A stretch of 41,623 nt of DNA from Candidatus Coatesiibacteriota bacterium (GTDB lineage Bacteria; RBG-13-66-14; B26-G2; WVWN01; G020348885): positions 949,261-990,883 of the forward strand of contig CP070755.1 of assembly GCA_020348885.1 (NCBI GenBank). Direction: 5' to 3'. The position numbers and the translations under genes are program-made. Of the stretch, positions 28,404 to 36,962 are shown piece after piece. The notes beneath the pieces were generated by a model. That model made no database searches. It was not told where the DNA came from and worked only from the letters and a program-made list of their open reading frames with translations. How positions within the stretch are numbered: the first letter of the stretch is position 1; every line of letters begins with the position of its first letter.

Positions 28404-29205
28404 ATCGCGGGCGGAACTAGATAAGATGGCGAAAGCGTCGGAAGTGGTTGTCGCGGCGCTTAAAGCCGCCCACGATATATTAGAGCCGGGCGTAACGACG
28501 GCCGCGCTAAACCGGGAAGTAAGGAAGACCGTCGAAAGCCGGGGTTGCAGGCCGGCGTTCCTCGGTTACAGGGGTTTCCCGGCCGCGACGTGCGTCTCGG
28601 TGAACGAAGAAGTGGTACACGGGATACCGTCCGAACGTCGTTCGCTGGCCGAAGGAGATATAGTTGGTATAGACGTGGGCGTCGAGTACAACGGATACTT
28701 CGGTGACGCGGCGTTTACGATGCCGGTCGGCGATGCGGAACCGGAAACCGACGCGTTATTGAAGCGCGGTAAGTTCTGCCTTGACGAAGCGATTAAGAAG
28801 GCGCTGGAAGGTAACAGACTCGGCGATATATCCAACACTATTCAGACCGGCGCCGAATCCGCCGGATATAACGTAGTCAGGGATTTCGTCGGGCACGGGA
28901 TAGGTTCGAACTTGCACGAGGAGCCGCAAATACCGAACTTCGGCCCCGCCGGAAAAGGGCCGCGGTTGAAAGCCGGGATGACCCTCGCGCTGGAACCTAT
29001 GCTTATGACCGGCGATTGGCGAGTAACCGTCTTGGGTGACAACTGGACGGTCGTAACGCGCGACGGGGCCCCGGCGGTACACTTCGAGCATACGGTTGTT
29101 GTGGGGAAGAACGAGCCGGAGGTACTGACGATAGGTTGGGAAGAGTTCATGGCGCTTTATTTCGAACAGACGGTCGGTGCCCCGTACACGGTGGAGGCCG
29201 TTTGA
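28390..29205 (+). CDS. map: Methionine aminopeptidase, type I
   Basis: Removes the initiator Met from nascent proteins at the tunnel exit. All five metal ligands are visible: D95 and D106 ([14 protein letters not shown]), H169 (FVGHGIG), E202 (ALEPM) and E233 (FEHTVVV), with H77 in VVHGIP and H176. At 271 residues it is slightly longer than the usual 250-265. The extra residues lie after the last ligand ([16 protein letters not shown] and beyond). ATG 28390 sits inside the adk end, and its TGA overlaps the infA TTG by three bases, so adk, map and infA are translationally linked. Confidence 0.97.
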   Translation: MITVKSRAELDKMAKASEVVVAALKAAHDILEPGVTTAALNREVRKTVESRGCRPAFLGYRGFPAATCVSVNEEVVHGIPSERRSLAEGDIVGIDVGVEYNGYFGDAAFTMPVGDAEPETDALLKRGKFCLDEAIKKALEGNRLGDISNTIQTGAESAGYNVVRDFVGHGIGSNLHEEPQIPNFGPAGKGPRLKAGMTLALEPMLMTGDWRVTVLGDNWTVVTRDGAPAVHFEHTVVVGKNEPEVLTIGWEEFMALYFEQTVGAPYTVEAV

Positions 29206-29420
29206 CCAAAGAACGTAAGATACAGGTCGAGGGAACGGTAATCGAACCTCTACCGAACGCTATGTTCCGGGTGGAGTTGGATAACGGGCACGTGGTACTG
29301 GCTCATATCTGCGGTAAGATGAGGATGCATTTCGTCCGTATATTGCCGGGCGACCGGGTGAAAGTAGAAATTACGCCGTACGACCCGGACCGGGGAAGAA
29401 TAACTTGGCGCTATAAATAG
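29202..29420 (+). CDS. infA: Translation initiation factor IF-1
   Basis: OB-fold factor of 72 residues that occupies the 30S A site during initiation. [40 protein letters not shown] and [18 protein letters not shown] match E. coli IF-1 nearly position for position. TTG 29202 overlaps the map stop (TTTGA) and has GGAGG at 29192-29196 upstream. A longer frame from a GTG at 29136 exists, but it would add 22 residues with no counterpart. Confidence 0.97.
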   Translation: MTKERKIQVEGTVIEPLPNAMFRVELDNGHVVLAHICGKMRMHFVRILPGDRVKVEITPYDPDRGRITWRYK

Positions 29421-29437
29421 GAGGTACGGCGGACCCT

Positions 29438-29453
29438 TCGATCCGGGGATCGA
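29438..29453 (+). promoter_or_regulatory. Hairpin between the ribosome binding site and the start codon of rpmJ
   Basis: TCGATC (29438-29443) pairs with GATCGA (29448-29453) around CGGG, ending one base before the rpmJ ATG. The only strong Shine-Dalgarno, AGGAGGT at 29419-29425, is 29 bases from that ATG. Folding the hairpin would shorten the effective distance to about 14 bases. No other start codon lies at a normal distance from the AGGAGGT. Confidence 0.5.
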
Positions 29454-29454
29454 T

Positions 29455-29568
29455 ATGAAAGTCAGGGCTAGCGTTAAAAAGATGTGTAATAAATGCAAGA
29501 TTATCCGGCGTAAGGGCGTCGTTCGGGTGATTTGCGAGAACCCTAAGCATAAACAGCGCCAGGGATAG
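29455..29568 (+). CDS. rpmJ: 50S ribosomal protein L36 (zinc-binding form)
   Basis: The smallest ribosomal protein, 37 residues, with the C-C-C-H zinc site C11, C14, C27 and H32. It reads [20 protein letters not shown] followed by [17 protein letters not shown], one-to-one with the family. It lies between infA and rpsM as in most bacteria. The start is ATG 29455 and the stop TAG 29566-29568. Its initiation region is structured, as described for the hairpin at 29438. Confidence 0.97.
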   Translation: MKVRASVKKMCNKCKIIRRKGVVRVICENPKHKQRQG

Positions 29569-29584
29569 AACAGGGAGGGCGCAA

Positions 29585-29956
29585 GTGGCACGTATTGCAG
29601 GCGTAGATTTACCCCGTAATAAACGGGTGGAGATAGGATTGACATATATCTTCGGTATCGGCCGGACCCGGGCTGAAAAACTGCTTGAGAAAACGGGAAT
29701 CAACCCGGATACGCGGGTGAGCGATTTGACCGAGGCCGAGATTCAGAACCTGCGTTCTCTTATCGAGGAAGATTACCGCGTCGAAGGGGCGTTAAGGGCC
29801 GAGATAGCGGAGAACGTCAAGCGCTTAATCGCGATAAACAGTTACCGCGGATTGCGGCACAAGCGCGGGTTGCCGGTGCAGGGACAACGGACCCGGACCA
29901 ACGCGCGGACGCGCAAAGGGCCGAAGAAGACCGTGGGTCGCAGGAAGAAGAAGTAG
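29585..29956 (+). CDS. rpsM: 30S ribosomal protein S13
   Basis: S13 (123 residues) bridges the 30S head to the 50S and touches the P-site t[43 protein letters not shown], and the basic tail [20 protein letters not shown] with final KKK are canonical. GTG 29585 follows GGGAGGG at 29573-29579. Confidence 0.98.
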   Translation: MARIAGVDLPRNKRVEIGLTYIFGIGRTRAEKLLEKTGINPDTRVSDLTEAEIQNLRSLIEEDYRVEGALRAEIAENVKRLIAINSYRGLRHKRGLPVQGQRTRTNARTRKGPKKTVGRRKKK

Positions 29957-29976
29957 TACCGAGGAGGTAATACTTT

Positions 29977-30363
29977 TTGGCCGTACGTAAAAAAACAACG
30001 AAGAAAGTTAAACGCTCCGTCAACGAGGGCGTAGTGTATATATCTTCTACGTTCAATAATACGATTATAACGATTACCGACCTTGACGGGAACGTTATAG
30101 CGTGGGCTACAGGCGGGTCGGTTGGTTATAAAGGTTCGCGGAAGTCGACGCCGTACGCCGCGTCGATAGCGGCGGAGAACGCCATCCGTAAAGCGGTCGA
30201 TATGGGGTTGACCACGGTCGAGGTCCACGGTATAGGCCCGGGGCCGGGCCGGGAATCTGCCGTACGCCAGATACAGGCTTCGCGGCTAAAAATAAAAGGT
30301 ATAAGAGACCGGACGAAAATCCCCCATAACGGTTGCCGTCAGAGAAAAAGACGCCGCGTATAA
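29977..30363 (+). CDS. rpsK: 30S ribosomal protein S11
   Basis: S11 (128 residues) forms the platform near the E-site codon. [40 protein letters not shown] and the C-terminal [18 protein letters not shown] match the family. TTG 29977 is preceded by GAGGAGGT at 29961-29968. Confidence 0.98.
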   Translation: MAVRKKTTKKVKRSVNEGVVYISSTFNNTIITITDLDGNVIAWATGGSVGYKGSRKSTPYAASIAAENAIRKAVDMGLTTVEVHGIGPGPGRESAVRQIQASRLKIKGIRDRTKIPHNGCRQRKRRRV

Positions 30364-30387
30364 CCGACTTGGGATTAAAGGAAAGTT

Positions 30388-31044
30388 ATGGCAAGGTATA
30401 AGGACGCCAGATGCAAGTTGTGTCGCCGCGAAGGCGTAAAGCTGTTCTTGAAAGGCGAACGCTGTTACACTCGCGGTAAATGCCCGATAGATAAAGCCGT
30501 GAGCCCGCGGAACTACCCGCCGGGGCAACACGGATTGGGGCGCGGCCGGCGACGGATGAAGGCGTCGGACTTTTCGATACGTCTTCGCGAAAAACAAAAA
30601 CTACGCAGGATTTACGGTATCCTGGAAACCCAGTTCAGAAACTATTTCAAAAAAGCTGCGCGGCAAAAAGGGGTAACGGGTGAGAACCTTATCCGTATGT
30701 TGGAGATGCGCTTGGATAATACCGTGTACCGGATGGGGCTGGCGATGTCCCGCAGCGGCGCGCGGCAGCTCGTTTCCCACGGACACGTTCTCGTGAACGG
30801 CAAACGCGCCAATATCCCTTCGCACCAGGTGAAGATAGACGACGTAATAACTCTGGCGGAGAAAGCGAAAGGTTTCGATGCGGTAAAGTACTCTCTGGAG
30901 TGGAACGCGTCGCGCCTTATGCCCGAGTGGATCAGTTTCGACGCCAAGCAGACCGAGGGTAAGATAGTCGCCGAGCCGTCGAGGGACCAGGTAACGCTGC
31001 CGGTTGAGGAGCAATTGGTCGTCGAGTATTACTCGCGGGTATAG
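30388..31044 (+). CDS. rpsD: 30S ribosomal protein S4 (four-cysteine form)
   Basis: S4 (218 residues) nucleates 30S assembly and, in many bacteria, represses the α operon. C9, C12, C26 and C32 form the zinc-binding N-terminus. NYPPGQHG and the S4 RNA-binding domain [20 protein letters not shown] follow. The start is ATG 30388 after GGAAAG. It is slightly longer than the usual 200-210 residues. Position rpsM-rpsK-rpsD-rpoA is conserved. Confidence 0.97.
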   Translation: MARYKDARCKLCRREGVKLFLKGERCYTRGKCPIDKAVSPRNYPPGQHGLGRGRRRMKASDFSIRLREKQKLRRIYGILETQFRNYFKKAARQKGVTGENLIRMLEMRLDNTVYRMGLAMSRSGARQLVSHGHVLVNGKRANIPSHQVKIDDVITLAEKAKGFDAVKYSLEWNASRLMPEWISFDAKQTEGKIVAEPSRDQVTLPVEEQLVVEYYSRV

Positions 31045-31097
31045 GGCATTTTCATATAACGTAGTCGTACGTCTTTACGAGGAGGGCCGTAACGTAT

Positions 31098-32072
31098 ATG
31101 AAGTGGACGGGTCTCAAGCGGCCGCGTAAGGTCAACTTCGACGAAGAGAGCGTAACGGAGACGTACGGCAAGTACGTCGTCGAACCGTTCGAGCAAGGTT
31201 TCGGTCTTACGGTCGGGAACGCACTCCGGCGCGTACTCCTTAGCTCTATCGAGGGTTCTGCTATCACCTCCGTTAAGATAGAGGACGTGTTACACGAATA
31301 TTCGACAATCCCGAACATAGTCGAAGATACGACCGAGATATTGATGAATTTAAAGGAACTCGTCGTTCGGCTGGAGAGTGACAAGCCGAGGAAGCTTCTG
31401 CTAGAGGTCGAGGGCGAAGGCGAAGTTACTGGCCAGGATATAATCGCCGACGCCGACGTTACGGTCGTAAACCCCGACCAGAAGATCGCGACCCTCGCCG
31501 ACAGCGGACGTTTGAAAATGGAAATGGAAGTGAAGCGCGGTCGCGGTTACGTGCCCGTGGAGCGTTTGAGAGACGAGGAGCAACCCGTCGGCGTAATCCC
31601 TTTGGACGCGGTCTTCACGCCAGTTCGCAAAGTTAGATATACGGTCGAGGATACGCGCGTCGGGCAAAGGACCGATTACGACAAATTAATCCTCGAGATT
31701 TGGACCGACGGCAGTATAACGCCTAACGAAGCCTTGTCGTCGTCGGCCGAAATCCTGAAGGAGCATTTCGAGATATTCATAGATTTCGAGACCGCGCCGG
31801 AGATAGAAACCGAAATAATCGACGGTGAACGAGAGCGTCTCAAAGAGATTCTGAACCGGGGCGTAGACGAACTGGAACTTTCGGTCCGGGCGGTCAACTG
31901 CCTCGAGACCGGGGAGATTAAGACGATAGGCGACCTGGTCCAAAAAACTGACCAGGAAATGCTTAAGTACCGTAACTTCGGCCGTAAGTCATTGAACGAA
32001 ATAAAGGAAGTGCTGGAAGAGATGGGTTTGTCCCTCGGTATGGACCTCAGCTGGCTCGACGATGGGGAATAG
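31098..32072 (+). CDS. rpoA: DNA-directed RNA polymerase subunit alpha
   Basis: Alpha (324 residues) dimerises to scaffold beta and beta'. The N-terminal domain has [20 protein letters not shown] and [20 protein letters not shown]. The C-terminal domain (about 250-315, with [20 protein letters not shown] and [20 protein letters not shown]) keeps the helix-hairpin-helix that binds UP elements and activators. The start is ATG 31098, with GGAGGG at 31081-31086 upstream. The gene completes a full RNA polymerase core set in this window. Confidence 0.98.
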   Translation: MKWTGLKRPRKVNFDEESVTETYGKYVVEPFEQGFGLTVGNALRRVLLSSIEGSAITSVKIEDVLHEYSTIPNIVEDTTEILMNLKELVVRLESDKPRKLLLEVEGEGEVTGQDIIADADVTVVNPDQKIATLADSGRLKMEMEVKRGRGYVPVERLRDEEQPVGVIPLDAVFTPVRKVRYTVEDTRVGQRTDYDKLILEIWTDGSITPNEALSSSAEILKEHFEIFIDFETAPEIETEIIDGERERLKEILNRGVDELELSVRAVNCLETGEIKTIGDLVQKTDQEMLKYRNFGRKSLNEIKEVLEEMGLSLGMDLSWLDDGE

Positions 32073-32135
32073 AACCGACGAGGGACGGTACGGGTTTAGT
32101 GGGACGCGAACCGGTTTTGTAACACGGGGCTTGAA

Positions 32136-32621
32136 ATGAGACACGTAAAACGAAAAGGGAAACTCGGCAGGACGCCTTCGCACCGCGATGCGACGTTGCG
32201 TAACCTGGTTTCGTCGCTTATCGTGCACGAGCAGATTAAGACGACCGCCGCGAAGGCGAAAGCCGTGAAGCCGATAATCGACCGGCTTGTATCCAGGGCG
32301 AGAACGGATACTGTTCATTCCCGGCGGCTCGCGAATAGGATAATAAAAGACCGTTCAGTAATCCGTAAGTTGTATCAAGAGATTGCGCCTATGTTCCAGG
32401 ACCGGACCGGCGGCTACGTGCGTATCGTACGCGGTTACCCTCGCCGGGGCGACGGTGCGTCCGCCGTGATACTCGAGTTCATCGAAAAAACCAAAGGGTA
32501 CTATGAACTCGAGAAGGCCCGAGAAGAACGCCGTAAGGCCGAGAAAGAAAAGAAGATAGCCGCCGCCGATAAGGAAAAGGAAATGGAAAAGCAAATGACG
32601 GGCGGCCAAGCGGCTCTTTAG
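32136..32621 (+). CDS. rplQ: 50S ribosomal protein L17 with a charged C-terminal helix
   Basis: L17 lies near the tunnel exit. MRHVKRKGKLGRTPSHRDAT, LRNLVSSLIVHEQIKTTAAK and PRRGDGASAVILEFIE are typical, and the core ends near residue 120. The protein has 161 residues. The extra tail (EREERRKAEKEKK-like, then ADKEKEMEKQM) is predicted by eye to be a continuous, highly charged helix. The start is ATG 32136. It is the last gene of the ribosomal run; a terminator follows at 32670. Confidence 0.96.
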   Translation: MRHVKRKGKLGRTPSHRDATLRNLVSSLIVHEQIKTTAAKAKAVKPIIDRLVSRARTDTVHSRRLANRIIKDRSVIRKLYQEIAPMFQDRTGGYVRIVRGYPRRGDGASAVILEFIEKTKGYYELEKAREERRKAEKEKKIAAADKEKEMEKQMTGGQAAL

Positions 32622-32669
32622 AGCCACATCCGCTACGTTTATCGATAATATGAATAATGTATCGGCCCA

Positions 32670-32717
32670 GGGTTTCCGTTTACTCGGCAAGAGGACTACG
32701 GGAACCCTTTAATTTTT
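32670..32717 (+). terminator. Rho-independent terminator after rplQ
   Basis: GGGTTTCCGT (32670-32679) pairs with ACGGGAACCC (32698-32707) with one G-U pair, around an 18-base loop that can pair further. The tract TTTAATTTTT follows directly. It closes the ribosomal super-cluster, only 11 bases ahead of the next start codon. The next gene therefore either relies on read-through or has a promoter inside 32622-32670, where I see no convincing one. Confidence 0.7.
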
Positions 32718-32728
32718 AGGGGTACTCC

Positions 32729-33484
32729 TTGTCGTACGTTAAAAAAATACCCATCAAGACCCACGTGATAACCTACGGCGATGAAATCGCAGAGGTCGTG
32801 GACAGGTACTCCAAACCGCACAGACAAGAGGGCGATGTCATTATCGTATCGTCTAAGGTCGTATCGATTTGCCAGGGGCGTACCGTTTCCTTCGACGACG
32901 TGAAGGTTGGGTTCTGGGCAAACCTGCTCTGGCGTTTTGTAACGAAGCCACAATACGGAATCGGCGCGATCGGGCTTCCGGAGAAAATGCAAGCGGCGAT
33001 AGACCTTGTAGGGCTTCCGCGTATACTGTTAGCCGCCGCGGCCGCCGCCGTAACACGGCCGTTCGGTGTTCGGGGCGTTTTCTATAAAATCGCCGGCCAT
33101 GGCGTCGCCGAGATAGACGGATCGAGGATACTGACTTTCGAGCCGCAGATACGCTTGGTGGTTTACGGGCCGGAAAACGGCGACGAAGTAGCTACCGCTG
33201 TGCGGGACGTTACCGGCTGCGAGACCGCGATAATCGACGCCGGCGACTACGGCAACGTCGACGTTCTGGGCCGCTCGCCCGGGGTCGACGTCGATTGGGT
33301 CGAGGAGAACTGCCGGGACAACCCCCTGGGGCAGACACTCGAGCAGACGCCCGTCGGATTAATGCGGGCGATGGAGGGCGAACCGCCTGCGGATCTGGAC
33401 GACGAGCGCAAGAGGATACGAGCCGAAGCTATCGCGGAACTGGAGCGGCAAAAGCGGGAGTTGGAGGAGAAAGGCGAGCTTTGA
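32729..33484 (+). CDS. Coenzyme F420-0:L-glutamate ligase-like protein
   Basis: This 251-residue protein resembles the CofE/FbiB F420 gamma-glutamyl ligase family, whose true members add glutamate to F420-0 using GTP. The clearest match is the N-terminal segment EGDVIIVSSKVVSICQGRTV (about 34-53), the counterpart of the conserved SSKVVS-type strand. Further signs are GHGVAEIDGSR and a Gly/Asp-rich C-terminal half. Most non-F420 bacteria with such genes carry a divergent subfamily of unknown reaction, and this may be one: the protein has a hydrophobic AAAAAAAVTRPF stretch and a Glu/Lys-rich C-terminal helix. TTG 32729 is the start, and no strong ribosome binding site is visible. Its TGA overlaps the nitroreductase ATG (TGATG). 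In mycobacterial FbiB the ligase is fused to a nitroreductase-fold domain, which makes this pairing suggestive. Family moderately sure, reaction unknown. Confidence 0.65.
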   Translation: MSYVKKIPIKTHVITYGDEIAEVVDRYSKPHRQEGDVIIVSSKVVSICQGRTVSFDDVKVGFWANLLWRFVTKPQYGIGAIGLPEKMQAAIDLVGLPRILLAAAAAAVTRPFGVRGVFYKIAGHGVAEIDGSRILTFEPQIRLVVYGPENGDEVATAVRDVTGCETAIIDAGDYGNVDVLGRSPGVDVDWVEENCRDNPLGQTLEQTPVGLMRAMEGEPPADLDDERKRIRAEAIAELERQKRELEEKGEL

Positions 33485-33999
33485 TGGACGTTTTAGAAGC
33501 GATACTGGGGCGCCGTTCCATACGGCGGTTTCTCGACGAACCTTTGGAAGAGGGTCAAATCGAGAAGCTGCTCGAGGCCGCGCGGTGGGCGCCGTCGGGC
33601 GGTAATATGCAACCTTGGCGGTTCGTCGTCGTGGCAAACGGCGACGTTAAAAAACAGTTAGCGGCCGATTCATACGGCCAGAGGTTCGTGGCCGAAGCGC
33701 CCGTAGTTATTGGCGTGTTGGCTGTTCCCGAGGAGAGCGCGAAGCGCTATGGCGACAGGGGTCGCCTCCTGTACTCGATACAGGATACGGCCGCGGCTGT
33801 GCAGAACGTATTACTAGCGGCGTACGGCATGGGCCTCGGGACTTGTTGGGTCGGTGCGTTCGACGACGAAGCGGTCGCGAAAACCCTGGCGTGCCGCTCG
33901 GGCGAGGTTCCCGTAGCGCTGATACCGGTAGGATGGCCGGCCGAAGACGGCGGGTCGTCGCGCCGCGGACTAAATGAAATAGTACGATACTTGGAATAG
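33484..33999 (+). CDS. Nitroreductase family protein (FMN-dependent)
   Basis: A 171-residue flavin oxidoreductase of the nitroreductase fold. ILGRRSIRRFLDEPLEEGQI and AARWAPSGGNMQPWRFVVV carry the FMN-phosphate contacts (RRSIR and the SGGNMQPW motif). LLAAYGMGLGTCWVGAF is the conserved C-terminal half motif, followed by the PVGWPAE turn. ATG 33484 overlaps the stop of the ligase-like gene by one base, so the two are probably translated in step. A longer frame from 33295 exists but lies inside that gene. The substrate is unknown; the shared operon hints that the two act on the same cofactor or metabolite. Confidence 0.85.
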   Translation: MDVLEAILGRRSIRRFLDEPLEEGQIEKLLEAARWAPSGGNMQPWRFVVVANGDVKKQLAADSYGQRFVAEAPVVIGVLAVPEESAKRYGDRGRLLYSIQDTAAAVQNVLLAAYGMGLGTCWVGAFDDEAVAKTLACRSGEVPVALIPVGWPAEDGGSSRRGLNEIVRYLE

Positions 34000-34001
34000 T
34001 T

Positions 34002-34415
34002 ATGTCGGTTTATACCCATACGGCGCTGGGCGCGGCTGTCGGTATCGCCGCCGGTAATCCCGTAGCTGCCTTCTTCCTCGGCGCGGCTACCCACGTGGTG
34101 AGCGACGCCGTGTCCCACTACGATTCGGAGCGGGTGTGGCTGGAAGTGGTACTGGCGGCCACCGCGGGAGTTTTGCTCTCGTGGATAAGCGGATGGCGGA
34201 CGGTCGTACTGTTCGGGATATTGGGTGCCGCGCTCCCCGACGTCGATAACCTCCTGATATCGCTTAAAGTCTTACCGAAACGCTCCAAGGTTTTCCCGTC
34301 GCACGGCGGTTATTTACGCCACGGCGTCGAACTCGGCGTGCGAAACGCCGCGGTTCAAATCGCCGTGCTCGGCGTATTAACTTTATGGGTGTGCGTTGCG
34401 CCCGAGTTGCTTTAA
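34002..34415 (+). CDS. Small membrane-bound putative metal-dependent hydrolase (YdjM/DUF457-like)
   Basis: A protein of 137 residues with three or four hydrophobic segments (about 8-34, 46-60, 66-79 and 108-133). Metal-ligand type residues sit at the membrane edges: H6, H31, D35, H39 and D41 (ATHVVSDAVSHYD), D80 and D82 (LPDVDNLL), and H101 (FPSHGG). This pattern of histidines and a PDxD motif between spans is that of the YdjM / DUF457 inner-membrane hydrolase family, whose substrate is uncertain. ATG 34002 is two bases after the nitroreductase stop. Function here is inferred only from the pattern. Confidence 0.6.
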   Translation: MSVYTHTALGAAVGIAAGNPVAAFFLGAATHVVSDAVSHYDSERVWLEVVLAATAGVLLSWISGWRTVVLFGILGAALPDVDNLLISLKVLPKRSKVFPSHGGYLRHGVELGVRNAAVQIAVLGVLTLWVCVAPELL

Positions 34416-34450
34416 GGAAAGCGGGATTGGTAAAGGAGACGTGGTAAACT

Positions 34451-35014
34451 GTGATTAGTACGACCGATTTACGACCGGGGATGATAATAGAGATGGACGG
34501 CGAACTACTCCAGGTCGTTAAACAACAACACGTAAAACCGGGCAAAGGGCCTGCGTTTATGCGGATGACCTTCCGGAACGTACGCACCGGCGCGACCTTC
34601 GACGGGAAGCTCCGAACCGGCGAGAAGGTCAAGCGGATAATATTGGACGAACGGCCGGCCCAATACTTATACCGCGAGGGCGACGACTTCCATTTTATGG
34701 ACGAGGAAAGCTTCGAACAATTCACCTTGAGCGCCGACCAGCTGGGGGACACGGTTAAGTTTCTGAAAGAGTCAGAGAGTATAAATATCGCCGGGTACGA
34801 GGGCGACCCGGTCAGTATAACGCTTCCGATTTTCGTGGAGCTGGAAATTACTAAAACCGACCCCGACGTCCGCGGGGACACGGCCAGCGGCGGTTCGAAA
34901 CCGGCGACGCTGGAGACGGGAGCTGTAGTCCAGGTCCCCTTTTTTGTGTCGGAGGGCGACGTTATAAAAGTGGATACCCGGACCGGGGAGTACGTTGAAC
35001 GCGTAAGCGCTTAG
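34451..35014 (+). CDS. efp: Translation elongation factor P
   Basis: EF-P (187 residues) rescues ribosomes stalled at proline runs. The N-terminal KOW domain has the tip loop KPGKGPAF with K32 at the place of the modified lysine of E. coli EF-P (K34). The OB domains II and III end with GAVVQVPFFVSEGDVIKVDT and RTGEYVERVSA. GTG 34451 has GGAG at 34436-34439. No EpmA, EpmB, EarP or YmfI-type modification gene is nearby, so the state of K32 cannot be judged. The efp-accB-accC neighbourhood is common in bacteria. Confidence 0.97.
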   Translation: MISTTDLRPGMIIEMDGELLQVVKQQHVKPGKGPAFMRMTFRNVRTGATFDGKLRTGEKVKRIILDERPAQYLYREGDDFHFMDEESFEQFTLSADQLGDTVKFLKESESINIAGYEGDPVSITLPIFVELEITKTDPDVRGDTASGGSKPATLETGAVVQVPFFVSEGDVIKVDTRTGEYVERVSA

Positions 35015-35033
35015 GAATGCCGCGAATTTTCGG

Positions 35034-35062
35034 TTGCGGGTACGTGGGTCGTAACATATACT
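35034..35062 (+). promoter_or_regulatory. Candidate promoter upstream of accB
   Basis: TTGCGG (35034-35039) and TATACT (35057-35062) lie 17 bases apart, and a second TATACT overlaps at 35062-35067. The site falls in the 111-base efp-accB spacer. A start near 35070 would place the hairpin of 35081-35099 in the leader. Predicted by eye. Confidence 0.5.
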
Positions 35063-35080
35063 ATACTGGTGGATTATAGT

Positions 35081-35099
35081 CCGGCGAACACGTCGCCGG
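35081..35099 (+). promoter_or_regulatory. Hairpin in the accB leader
   Basis: CCGGCGA (35081-35087) and TCGCCGG (35093-35099) form a perfect 7-bp stem with an ACACG loop. No U-run follows (CATTTAAG), so it is not a terminator. It lies between the candidate promoter and the accB start at 35126 and may stabilise the mRNA 5' end or serve as a binding site. Confidence 0.4.
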
Positions 35100-35125
35100 C
35101 ATTTAAGAAAGTGGGGTAGGTTGCC

Positions 35126-35578
35126 TTGGATATAAATTTTATACGCCGGCTCGTGGATATCCTGGAGGAGAACGACCTCTTCGAAATCGAGGTAAGTACG
35201 CTGTTCAGGAAAGTCCGGGTGTCGCGCGGTGCGGCGATCGGTTCTGTCGTCGGGACCGTTCCTGCGCAGGCGGCCGGCCCCGCTGTTTCGGCGCCAGTCG
35301 CGGAGGAAGCGGCGGCCGCGGAGGAGGAAGAGTTGGGGCTTGTGGAGGTAACTTCGCCGATGGTCGGTACGTTCTACCGGGCGGCTTCCCCCGACGCGGA
35401 ACCGTACGTGGAGGAGGGGCAGTACGTGGAAAAGGGCGCCGTTATTTGTATTATCGAAGCTATGAAGATAATGAACGAAATCGAAAGCGAATATAACGGA
35501 ACGATACGTAAAATTAAGATATCGAACGCCGAGCCGGTGGAATACGGCCAGGCGTTAATGACGATAAAACCGGGTTAA
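35126..35578 (+). CDS. accB: Acetyl-CoA carboxylase biotin carboxyl carrier protein
   Basis: BCCP (150 residues) carries the biotin for the first step of fatty acid synthesis. An N-terminal helical region (1-40) is joined by an Ala/Pro/Glu linker (about 44-70) to the biotinyl domain (72-150). The biotin-accepting lysine K114 lies in IEAMKIMNE, and the protruding thumb reads SPMVGTFYRAASPDAEPYVE. TTG 35126 follows GGGGTAGG at 35112-35119. accC follows after 21 bases, the standard pair. Confidence 0.97.
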   Translation: MDINFIRRLVDILEENDLFEIEVSTLFRKVRVSRGAAIGSVVGTVPAQAAGPAVSAPVAEEAAAAEEEELGLVEVTSPMVGTFYRAASPDAEPYVEEGQYVEKGAVICIIEAMKIMNEIESEYNGTIRKIKISNAEPVEYGQALMTIKPG

Positions 35579-35599
35579 CCGGGGGCGTGGAGTACTCGC

Positions 35600-36943
35600 T
35601 TGTTCGATAGGATCCTGATAGCGAACCGGGGCGAAATCGCCGTAAGGGTAATACGTACGTGCCGGGAGTTGGGCGTCGAAACCGTCGTGGTTTACAGCGA
35701 AGCCGACGCCGATTCGCTGGCCGTCCGTATGGCGGATAAAGCGGTTTGTATTGGGCCGCCGCCGGCGGGTAAATCTTACTTGAACGTCCCCAGAATAATC
35801 GCTGCGGCGGAAGTGACCGACGCCGAAGCCGTCCACCCCGGATACGGTTTCCTGGCGGAGAACCCGTATTTCGCTGAAGCGTGCGAAGCGTCCAACATCG
35901 CTTTTATAGGGCCTACTTACGACGTTATAGCGAAGATGGGAGATAAGTCTCTGGCCCGGGAGTTGATGGGTAAAGCGGGCGTACCGCTGGTCCCGGGGAG
36001 TGACGGTCCAGTTAAGAACGAAGACGACGCGATAGGGGTAGCTAGAGAAATCGGGTACCCGGTTATGGTCAAGGCTTCGGCCGGCGGCGGCGGCCGCGGG
36101 ATGCGAATCGCTCACACCGACGCGTCTTTGCCAAAGGCTTTTACGGCGGCGCAGGTCGAAGCGGAAGCGGCTTTCGGGAACCCTGAGGTTTATATCGAGA
36201 AGGTAATCGATAACCCGAGGCACATAGAAGTACAGATAATAGGCGACGGCCGGGGCGGCGTCGTAGTCCTGGGCGAGAGGGACTGTTCGATTCAAAGGCG
36301 TCACCAGAAGCTGGTGGAGGAATCGCCGGCGAGTAACCTCCCGCGTAAAACCCGTGATAGGATTTTCAAATCGGCCCTGGCGGGTGCTCGCGCCGTGGAA
36401 TACCGGTCTGCCGGGACGGTAGAGTTTTTGGTGGACGACGGAGGGAAGTCGTACTTTATCGAGATGAACGCTAGGGTTCAGGTAGAGCATCCGGTTTCCG
36501 AGATGGTTTCGGGGATAGACATTATTGAGCAACAGCTGCGTGTCGCAGCCGGAGAGGACCTGCGCGGCCTCGACGTGGAGTTGGACGGGCACTCTATCGA
36601 ATGCCGGATCAACGCCGAGGACCCGAAGCACGACTTCAGGCCGGCGCCTGGCGAGATAACCGCGTATCTTCCGCCGGGCGGGACTGGCGTGCGCGTCGAC
36701 AGCCACGTTTACGCGGGGTACGTTGTACCCAGAGAGTACGACTCCCTTCTGGCCAAGCTTATTGTCTGGGCGCCGACGCGGAGCGAAGCGTGCGAGAGGA
36801 TGAAACGAGCACTAAGCGAGACGGTTATCGAGGGCGTACCGACTACGATACCGTTACACCTGGCTATCGTCCAGTCGGAACTTTTCAAAAAGGGCGGCCC
36901 GACGACCGCGTTTCTGGACGAGTTTAACGGCGAGTTTGGTTAG
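35600..36943 (+). CDS. accC: Acetyl-CoA carboxylase biotin carboxylase subunit
   Basis: Biotin carboxylase (447 residues) carboxylates biotin on BCCP using ATP and bicarbonate. MFDRILIANRGEIAVRVIRT is the classic start. The ATP-grasp glycine loop is KASAGGGGRGMRI, and HIEVQIIGDG, ERDCSIQRRHQKLVEESP, FIEMNARVQVEHPVSEMVSG and the C-terminal DSLLAKLIVW are all present. TTG 35600 lies about nine bases after GTGGAG. Together with accB it supplies half of the carboxylase; accA and accD are not in the window. Confidence 0.98.
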   Translation: MFDRILIANRGEIAVRVIRTCRELGVETVVVYSEADADSLAVRMADKAVCIGPPPAGKSYLNVPRIIAAAEVTDAEAVHPGYGFLAENPYFAEACEASNIAFIGPTYDVIAKMGDKSLARELMGKAGVPLVPGSDGPVKNEDDAIGVAREIGYPVMVKASAGGGGRGMRIAHTDASLPKAFTAAQVEAEAAFGNPEVYIEKVIDNPRHIEVQIIGDGRGGVVVLGERDCSIQRRHQKLVEESPASNLPRKTRDRIFKSALAGARAVEYRSAGTVEFLVDDGGKSYFIEMNARVQVEHPVSEMVSGIDIIEQQLRVAAGEDLRGLDVELDGHSIECRINAEDPKHDFRPAPGEITAYLPPGGTGVRVDSHVYAGYVVPREYDSLLAKLIVWAPTRSEACERMKRALSETVIEGVPTTIPLHLAIVQSELFKKGGPTTAFLDEFNGEFG

Positions 36944-36962
36944 AATATCCTATCGGCGACGG

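Noticed and set aside
35555-36706. A 383-codon open frame on the minus strand opposite accC
   Set aside because: It is the mirror of accC codon use. Its product is Arg/His/Val-rich with no motif, while accC is complete and canonical.
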